Assembly: GCA_021793595.1 (NCBI GenBank)
Contig: JAJYSL010000038.1
Location: 1 to 28,275 of the forward strand
Origin: Acidobacteriota bacterium
Lineage (GTDB): Bacteria > Acidobacteriota > Terriglobia > Terriglobales > Acidobacteriaceae
Direction of reading: 5' to 3'
Length of the DNA stretch: 28,275 nt
In this document: positions 17,540-23,569 of the stretch, piece after piece
Numbering within the stretch: position 1 is the first letter of the stretch
Layout of the letters: the number at the start of each line of letters is the position of its first letter
Program-made: the position numbers and the translations under genes
The notes under the pieces: generated by a model
Databases searched by the model: none
What the model saw: only the letters and a program-made list of their open reading frames with translations
What the model was told of the DNA's origin: nothing

Positions 17540-18715
17540 TCAGTTCGAATTAGGTGTTTTTGATTCAGAGTTTGGAGCTACCTTTGCCGGAGACTGGGTA
17601 GGAACTCTACTCGGTTCTGCCGGGCGATTGCCGCGACGGATTAATTCGATCGGGCCTGTTTGCTGGCGTGCCGATCGTCTGTAGGCGTCGATCTGACTAT
17701 TCACTTTCTGGTTGCTCGCGCCGGCAACAGTATTTAGATCCTCGCCTTGAGCGGAACCCTCCGTAGCCAATCCTATCCGGGCTTTTGCGTTATCGGCAGT
17801 GCGCGCTTTGGAGTAGTAAAACTGCGCCGTCTCCAGGTCTCCGTCTTTCTCTGCGACATAGCCGAGATTGTTGAGCGAAAACGCGCTGTGCGGATTGAGC
17901 GAGTAGGCTTGCAAAAAATCCTTCTTCGCTGCCGGCCAGTCATTTTGGTTGACCGCGAATACCCCATGTAGCGTCAACATCGTTGCCTGCAACTCCGTGT
18001 CGCCTTCATTATGAATTCGCTTTCTCAATTGACGCGCGCTCGCCGCGGCGACCTCACTGATCGGCTTTCCTCTGGTAGCTCGGTTCATCGTAACGACCAC
18101 CGGTTCAGTCGAGTGAGACGCGGCAGCCGCATCATATTGTTGCAAGGCTCCGGTAATATTTCCGGTGGCTTCTTCCGCCACTCCCAGATTGTTGAGCGTG
18201 AAAGGATTCTGCGGATCAAGCGCCAGGGCTTGCCGCAGCATCACTACAGCCTCGAAATCTCGATCCTGCGCCAAAAGCTGCATGGCGTCAACGTTCATGC
18301 GATTCACCCGCATCGGCTTATCCTTCAAGTCGTTGAGGGCAAATGTCAGCGGTTTTCCTTCCAATTCCTTCGTGTTGCTTAGATCGATTCTGGCGGTGCT
18401 GCCTTGTTCTGACGCCAGAGCATAGAACTTCTGGGCGCGATCCAGCTTTCCCTGCAGCTCGGAAATGTAGCCCAGGTTGTTTAAGGTGAAAGGGTCCGAA
18501 GCATCATACAAGTAAGCCTTGTAAAATATCGCTTCGGCTTTTTCATATTGATGCCGGCGAACCGCATCGACCCCTTCGCGATTCAATCGCTGCACAGGTG
18601 TCAGTTCGCTGCGTCTTGGAATTGTGACCCGGATGTCTTTTCCCCATGCGTGGTGGAATCCGGTGCTCGTGATCACCGCAATGGCGGCCAAATATCGAAG
18701 ACGAATAACAGACAT
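17540..18715 (-). CDS. exported TPR protein of three repeated modules
   Basis: Exported 391-residue protein with a signal peptide (1-25, ending HHAWG) and three TPR-pair modules, each centred on a near-identical core: PFTLNNLGYISELQGKLDRA (75-94), PFTLNNLGVAEEATGNITGA (171-190) and AFSLNNLGYVAEKDGDLETA (278-297). After each TPR pair comes a linker of the form hydrophobic-(x)-T-x-x-x-x-GKP(L/I): around 110-128, 206-224 and 313-331. The whole unit of about 100 residues is therefore repeated, not just the TPR. The C-terminus (about 350-391) is Pro/Ser/Asn-rich and probably disordered. TPRs bind proteins, so this is likely an envelope scaffold. AGGTG lies ten bases before the ATG. It heads the TPR-nucleotidyltransferase pair and is divergent from the DUF5666-like gene across about 240 bases, which should hold both promoters. 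Confidence 0.85.
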   Translation of the reverse strand: MSVIRLRYLAAIAVITSTGFHHAWGKDIRVTIPRRSELTPVQRLNREGVDAVRRHQYEKAEAIFYKAYLYDASDPFTLNNLGYISELQGKLDRAQKFYALASEQGSTARIDLSNTKELEGKPLTFALNDLKDKPMRVNRMNVDAMQLLAQDRDFEAVVMLRQALALDPQNPFTLNNLGVAEEATGNITGALQQYDAAAASHSTEPVVVTMNRATRGKPISEVAAASARQLRKRIHNEGDTELQATMLTLHGVFAVNQNDWPAAKKDFLQAYSLNPHSAFSLNNLGYVAEKDGDLETAQFYYSKARTADNAKARIGLATEGSAQGEDLNTVAGASNQKVNSQIDAYRRSARQQTGPIELIRRGNRPAEPSRVPTQSPAKVAPNSESKTPNSN

Positions 18716-18953
18716 TGCGGGTTTTCACCTTTCCGCTCGACCTGGAGGTGCGAGCCATGTGGGGAGAGCAGTATTAATAGATAGTTAAGATGCGCAATAT
18801 CAAAATGTGTTGCCAAGATGAAAGACCTATTCTTGACTCGAGGGGTGCCGCGGATGGGACTGGCGCCAAAAAATTGCACAAAGCCACCCGAACGCGGTTC
18901 AGTACCATCAAAGAGAGATGCTGAAAAATCCTAGATTCGTCAAGGTGTGGCAG

Positions 18954-19826
18954 ATGGTTCGTATTTTCGCCGGAATGGTGCTAGCCAGCATGGCAATGGC
19001 ACAAGTATCACTAGTGGCCCAAAAACTGGGCCAAAATGCGGACATCGAGCCAGCCCCGTCCGCCGCGACCAGCGCAGTCGATCGCCCTGGGTTGCCGCCG
19101 CCCCCCAGGGGAATAAGTACGGTGGAGGGTGGAACGATTCGCAGCGTCGACCCGGTTCGTGACCAGCTAATCCTGGGCGTTTACGGCACCAAGCCGATGA
19201 AAATTTTGTTTGACGAACGTACCCAGGTCTACCGTGATGGAGTGAAAGCTCCTCTGAGTGACCTGCGTGTCCAGGATCATGCCTCGGTGGAGACAGTATT
19301 GGATGGCACAAAAATTTACGCTTTGAGTATCCACATGTTGTCGCAGGCACCAGAAGGGCAGTGCCAGGGGCAAGTGCTGGCATATGATGCTCGAACCGGC
19401 CTGCTGACCCTGACTGCGGCACTGTCGGGGCAACCCATCACCCTGCGCGTTCCGGCTGGAACGTCAGTCATTGGCGTCGGACAGGTCGCCGTTTCTTCGC
19501 CCAGCGCCGGCTTGCAAGACCTGGTGAAGGGAACTCTGGTATCCGTCCAGTTCAACTCCAGCAATAACGGCCGTGGCGTTGCACGACAAATCTCGATTCT
19601 GGCCACACCGGGATCGTCGTTTGTATTCACTGGTAATGTGTCTTCGCTTGATTTGGCCGCCAACCGCCTGGTGCTGCTCGATCCAAAGGACGATCAAAGC
19701 TATTCGATCGTATTCGACAAAAGCCGCTTTCCAATGAGTCGCGATCTGCACGTGGGAGCACATGTGACAGTGACCGCTAACTTCGACGGTTCCCATTATG
19801 TGGCCACATCCGCTAAAACCCTCTAG
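18954..19826 (+). CDS. exported protein with three DUF5666-like domains
   Basis: A 290-residue exported protein of unknown function. After a signal peptide (MVRIFAGMVLASMAMAQ region) and a Pro-rich linker it has three successive beta-rich modules, each starting with a G-x-(V/I)-x-x-(V/L)-D pattern followed by short strands: about 60-128 (GGTIRSVDPVRDQLIL), 138-217 (CQGQVLAYDARTGLLTL) and 223-290 (VFTGNVSSLDLAANRLVL). This is the layout of DUF5666-type domains found in many exported acidobacterial proteins. The reading frame also has an ATG at 18918, but only AAGAGAG directly abuts it. ATG 18954 has AAGGTG six bases upstream and gives a normal signal peptide, so it is preferred. A role cannot be given; neighbours suggest an envelope location. 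Confidence 0.75.
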   Translation: MVRIFAGMVLASMAMAQVSLVAQKLGQNADIEPAPSAATSAVDRPGLPPPPRGISTVEGGTIRSVDPVRDQLILGVYGTKPMKILFDERTQVYRDGVKAPLSDLRVQDHASVETVLDGTKIYALSIHMLSQAPEGQCQGQVLAYDARTGLLTLTAALSGQPITLRVPAGTSVIGVGQVAVSSPSAGLQDLVKGTLVSVQFNSSNNGRGVARQISILATPGSSFVFTGNVSSLDLAANRLVLLDPKDDQSYSIVFDKSRFPMSRDLHVGAHVTVTANFDGSHYVATSAKTL

Positions 19827-19837
19827 CTTGTACAAGC
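19826..19837. other. perfect 12-base palindrome after a stop codon
   Basis: GCTTGTACAAGC begins at the last base of the DUF5666-like stop codon. Within the same 208-base gap before the first phosphoesterase there is also AGAATATTCT (19922-19931). Either could be an operator for the downstream lipoprotein gene, but palindromes this short also occur by chance. No convincing promoter was found in the gap. Confidence 0.25.
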
Positions 19838-20034
19838 AGGATTGGGTAGAAAAATTCCGATCCATCCCGGAGGTGGGCCGGGCCATCCTGCATGGAAGAT
19901 TAGGCATCTAAACCCGGAATCAGAATATTCTAAGTTCAGTGCCTGTTCGCTGGCGGGTAAATAGTCTGATTTTTGCGTTTTTTCGCTCGTTTTTGGACGC
20001 TAGAACCCTTATGTCTAGCTAAGGACTGTGGAGC

Positions 20035-22026
20035 GTGTATTTGGCCATCAAGCGCTTGATGATTGTTGCAGCCTGTATCTCAGCAGGGCTCATGGCCGGC
20101 TGTCGCGGCGCAGGTTTGCTTCCGGCAATGTCGCCGGTAGCCCCGACTGCGACCCTTGCGGCCTCTCCGACGACGATCGCACCTGGAAAGTCTGCGACCC
20201 TGTCGTGGACGACCGCTTATGCCTCCACCGTTATGATCAACAATGGCATAGGTGTAGTTGCTGCGTCAGGATCCATGGCGGTCAGTCCATCGTCCACAAC
20301 GGAATATACTTTGACCGCAACCAGCGTCAACGGTACCGCGACCTCCGTCGCGACCGTCACCGTGAAAGCGAATCCTCCGACGGCGAAGTTGACCGCCGCT
20401 CCGACCAGCATTACAGTCGGCAATTCCTCGACATTGACGTGGAGTACTACCAACGCCACTAGCGTTTCTATCGACAATGGCATTGGAACCGTCGCTGCGT
20501 CTGGATCTACGACAGTCAGCCCAACCACGACCACGACCTACACGTTGACCGCGACTGGCAGCAGCGGTACGGTTACCGCGACCGCTACCGTCACCGTGCA
20601 AAGTTCGATGCCGACCGCGAAGCTCTCGGCCTCGCCTGCGACCATTACGGCGGGACAGACCTCTACCCTGACCTGGACGACAACGAATGCGACAACGGTT
20701 TCAATCGACCAGGGCATCGGCACTGTTTCGCCCTCAGGAACTACGGTTGTTAGCCCGACGAATACGACGAAATACACATTGACGGCTACCGGACCAGGAG
20801 GCACCGCGACTGCGTCCACGACTGTCACGGTGCCTCCGATCGGCGTCGCGAACTCTCCTATCACCCACTTGATTATCCTGATGATGCAGAACCATTCATT
20901 GGATAATTTGTTCGGCACCTTTCCAGGTGCGAACGGTCTCAATGCGACGCTGCCCAGCTATCACCAGGTCGATGCCGCGGGAAAGACCGTATCGCCGACG
21001 CCCATTACGTCTCTTACGACTCCGGACCTGAATCACAATCAACGGACCTATGCTGCCAGTTGGGACAACGGCCTGATGGACAAGTTCGCCTTTACCAACG
21101 GCGATCTTGCGATGCAGTATTACAACTCTTCTCTGTCGGGTTTGACCACCAATAACAAGCCATACGGGATCCAGACACTGTGGAACTATGCCCAGCAGTA
21201 TGCGCTGGCCGACAATTTCTATATGTCCGCCATGAACAGCGAGCCGGCCCAGGAGTTGTACATGGTGGCGGCGACGGTCCATGACAACACCACCGCCTCA
21301 GCGCTTCCTTTTTACGATCCTTGCAGTGCGGTTGAACAGCAAAGTAGTGTTGGGGGCACCATTGCCGCCCCTCTCACTGAAACCAACGTCGGTGACCAGC
21401 TGACCGCGAAGCAAATCTCCTGGGCGTATGCTGAGATGAATTTTGTCAACTCTCAGAATGGGACTTGCACGGATTATGTTCCGCAAGAAGAACCTTTTCA
21501 ATACTTTACGAGTACCGAGAATTCTGAACATACCCAGAACTTCACCTTGGCTTCGTTCGACTCGATGCTGACGAGTGGGACGCTTCCGTCTGTTTATTGG
21601 ATTCAACCTGACGGAGCTAACGACATGCATCCGGGCGGCGGCAACATTCTGGATGGAATCGAATTTGTTGACAATATTGTTCAGGCCGTCAAAAACTCGA
21701 GCGAATGGCAGAACACTGCGATCATTGTGCTGTTCGACGAAAGTGGTGGCTGGTACGATCATGTTCCACCGCCGCAGCTTTCCGGTAATATCTATGGCCC
21801 AGGTGGCCAGGGTTTTGGAATGCGCGTGCCGGTGATGATTATTTCGCCGTACGCTAAGACCAATTACATTTCGCATCAGCAGATGGATTTCGTCTCGATC
21901 CTGCGTTTCATTCAGTGGAACTGGAACCTGGGAGAAATCCCAGCAGCCGCCCAGCAGGCACGCGAGCAGCAGAGCGGCGATCTGTGTGATCTGCTCACGT
22001 CGCCTTGCGGCGCACCTTCGCCGTAA
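20035..22026 (+). CDS. phosphoesterase lipoprotein (PLC/AcpA type), three Ig-like repeats
   Basis: A 663-residue lipoprotein with a phosphoesterase domain (Pfam Phosphoesterase type, covering phospholipases C and AcpA acid phosphatases), expected to release phosphate from phosphodiesters or monoesters outside the cell. A lipobox LMAGC (C23) follows a short signal. Three Ig-like repeats with exact 78-residue spacing begin at 37, 115 and 193. The catalytic domain (about 275-655) has MMQNHSLDNLFG (283-294), AMNSEPAQELYM, HPGGGNILDG (532-541), DESGGWYDHVPPP (568-580) and ISPYAK (603-608). At the first motif most relatives have Glu-Asn; here it is Gln285-Asn286, a substitution at a presumed metal ligand. 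The start is GTG 20035 with AAGGA nine bases upstream. A second protein of the same family lies at 23570-26506 on the other strand. Family is certain; substrate and activity are not. Confidence 0.9.
   Translation: MYLAIKRLMIVAACISAGLMAGCRGAGLLPAMSPVAPTATLAASPTTIAPGKSATLSWTTAYASTVMINNGIGVVAASGSMAVSPSSTTEYTLTATSVNGTATSVATVTVKANPPTAKLTAAPTSITVGNSSTLTWSTTNATSVSIDNGIGTVAASGSTTVSPTTTTTYTLTATGSSGTVTATATVTVQSSMPTAKLSASPATITAGQTSTLTWTTTNATTVSIDQGIGTVSPSGTTVVSPTNTTKYTLTATGPGGTATASTTVTVPPIGVANSPITHLIILMMQNHSLDNLFGTFPGANGLNATLPSYHQVDAAGKTVSPTPITSLTTPDLNHNQRTYAASWDNGLMDKFAFTNGDLAMQYYNSSLSGLTTNNKPYGIQTLWNYAQQYALADNFYMSAMNSEPAQELYMVAATVHDNTTASALPFYDPCSAVEQQSSVGGTIAAPLTETNVGDQLTAKQISWAYAEMNFVNSQNGTCTDYVPQEEPFQYFTSTENSEHTQNFTLASFDSMLTSGTLPSVYWIQPDGANDMHPGGGNILDGIEFVDNIVQAVKNSSEWQNTAIIVLFDESGGWYDHVPPPQLSGNIYGPGGQGFGMRVPVMIISPYAKTNYISHQQMDFVSILRFIQWNWNLGEIPAAAQQAREQQSGDLCDLLTSPCGAPSP
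20143..20835 (+). repeat. three tandem Ig-like domain repeats, 78-residue period
   Basis: Coding repeat of 234 bases inside the phosphoesterase lipoprotein. Each unit opens with PTA(T/K)L-A-x-P-T, has a central STL(T/S)W strand and closes with a YTLTAT...TVTV strand, an Ig-like/bacterial beta-sandwich pattern. The Trp in the STLTW core is absent from the five-repeat paralogue. They probably form a stalk holding the enzyme away from the membrane. Confidence 0.8.
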
Positions 22027-22229
22027 CGGCAACGGATCAATGCTCCCTCCTCCATCGCCGACTATCAGGCAGGCGACTGCAATTCGCGGCAGCATGATTC
22101 GTTTGCGAAAGGATGTCGGTCCGAATCGATCGAGACTGCAGACGCTGCTTGAGGTGCTATGGCTTCGACAAGCAGACGGGACTTTCTCGAACATTGCGTC
22201 GCGTGGATCCCCGCGCTGGCGGGTCGTAC

Positions 22230-23522
22230 TCACGTTGCGGGAGGAAGTTCGGTCACTGGGAGGATAGGTGTTATCGTTCCGGCAGTCGGACTGAGCAATG
22301 GCCAGCCTTTGTGGATAACATAATCCAGCCAAGAGCCGGCAACCAGCGACGTCAGCACCGCCGCGAGAACCAGCGTTGTATAGAACTTTGGACTGATGAT
22401 ACCCGCATCGAAAGCAACGCTGGCGAGCACGATGCCCGGGCCGCCGCGCGCATTGGTGGTGATGGCGAGATTGATCAGGTCCAGGCCGCGAAATCCTGCG
22501 AGTCGTCCGGCAAGCGAAACGGACAAAATCTTTACGATGCAGCTGCCCAGAACAAATGCGGCAATCATGGGTAGTGATACTCCACGCACCAGGTCCAGTT
22601 TGAGCCCGACGATTGCGAAGTAAACCGGAATGAAGACCGCAAAAGATACTTTGCCAATGGCATCCAGTGCGTCAGCGAAGATCCTGCGTTTCTTGTGCAC
22701 AACGGCGAACCCAGCGAGAAACGCTGCGAATACCAGGCTCACATCCAACGCGCCAGCCACGACGCAGTACCCCAATAAAACAGCAATGGCGTACGCAACC
22801 GGCGTATGTTGCGCGAACACATTGAACTTCGATTTGTTGATTCTCTTAATGGCGCGGGGAAGGATGGTCAGGCCCAGAACGAAAAATCCAACTGTCACTG
22901 CCAAATGAAGGGAGAGCGCGCGTCCGTTGAGCACGGAGGTTCCGGCAAACGAGGTTGCCACTGCCAGCGCAAGCCAGAGGACGATGTCTTCGAGAACTGC
23001 GACTCCTAAAACCAGTCGCGCAAATCGAGTGTGAAGGATTTTCAGATCGGCGAAAATCTTCGAGACGACTGGCACGGATGTCACAGCAACTCCCACGGCC
23101 AGAATGATAATGAGTGAAATTCGATTTCCGTGTGGACCGGCAAGAGCGGGTCGAATGAGCCAGGATCCGAAGATCAGGCCGAGCACAAACGGGACGCCGG
23201 TACCCACAATCGCCAGCCATCCGACTTCTCGCCGCTCTTCTCGGCTGAAGAGTTCCCGCGTCTCCGCGCCGGACAAAAACATCAGCAGCAACAGGCCGAG
23301 CCAGTAGACAAAACCCAATGTGTGACCCGCGTCCGCGGACTTGAAGAGGTTCGCAACGTGGGAAAATCTGCCCAACAGGGCCGGCCCCAGAACGATACCG
23401 GCCAGGATCTCACCGATGACCCTCGGTTGGCGGAGCCTTGCGAACAGGTAGCCAAGCAGTTGCGCCAACCCGACAAGTAGCAACAGGCTGAACAGGACCG
23501 TGAACAGTTCAGAGTTTGACAT
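22230..23522 (-). CDS. CPA2-family cation/proton antiporter
   Basis: Polytopic inner-membrane protein of 430 residues with about 12-13 hydrophobic segments, matching the Na+/H+ exchanger domain of the CPA2 family (KefB, NapA and GerN relatives). It exchanges Na+ or K+ for protons. Family marks include RQPRVIGEILAGIVLGPALLG (31-51, the conserved GE-x-x-AG-x-x-LGP pattern), AVTSVP (146-151), a conserved acidic site in GVAVLEDI (173-180) and NARGGPGIVLA (357-367). It ends soon after the last membrane segment, with no TrkA-N or USP-like regulatory domain, unlike KefB/KefC. A TTGAGG site lies seven bases before the ATG. It follows the five-repeat phosphoesterase gene by 47 bases on the same strand and may be co-transcribed, and it converges on the other phosphoesterase across about 200 bases in which I see only a weak 5-bp hairpin (22210-22223). 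Confidence 0.92.
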   Translation of the reverse strand: MSNSELFTVLFSLLLLVGLAQLLGYLFARLRQPRVIGEILAGIVLGPALLGRFSHVANLFKSADAGHTLGFVYWLGLLLLMFLSGAETRELFSREERREVGWLAIVGTGVPFVLGLIFGSWLIRPALAGPHGNRISLIIILAVGVAVTSVPVVSKIFADLKILHTRFARLVLGVAVLEDIVLWLALAVATSFAGTSVLNGRALSLHLAVTVGFFVLGLTILPRAIKRINKSKFNVFAQHTPVAYAIAVLLGYCVVAGALDVSLVFAAFLAGFAVVHKKRRIFADALDAIGKVSFAVFIPVYFAIVGLKLDLVRGVSLPMIAAFVLGSCIVKILSVSLAGRLAGFRGLDLINLAITTNARGGPGIVLASVAFDAGIISPKFYTTLVLAAVLTSLVAGSWLDYVIHKGWPLLSPTAGTITPILPVTELPPAT

Positions 23523-23569
23523 GGTGTGGCCTCAAATGACTCTCAATTGAGTCGTGGGGGAACGGACAC

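Noticed and set aside
22210..22223. Small hairpin (CCCGC/GCGGG) between convergent phosphoesterase and antiporter genes
   Set aside because: Only five base pairs, no T-run, and common by chance at this GC; not annotated as a terminator.
21298..22332. 344-codon minus-strand frame overlapping the three-repeat phosphoesterase
   Set aside because: It covers essential catalytic motifs of the real gene on the other strand and resembles nothing known.
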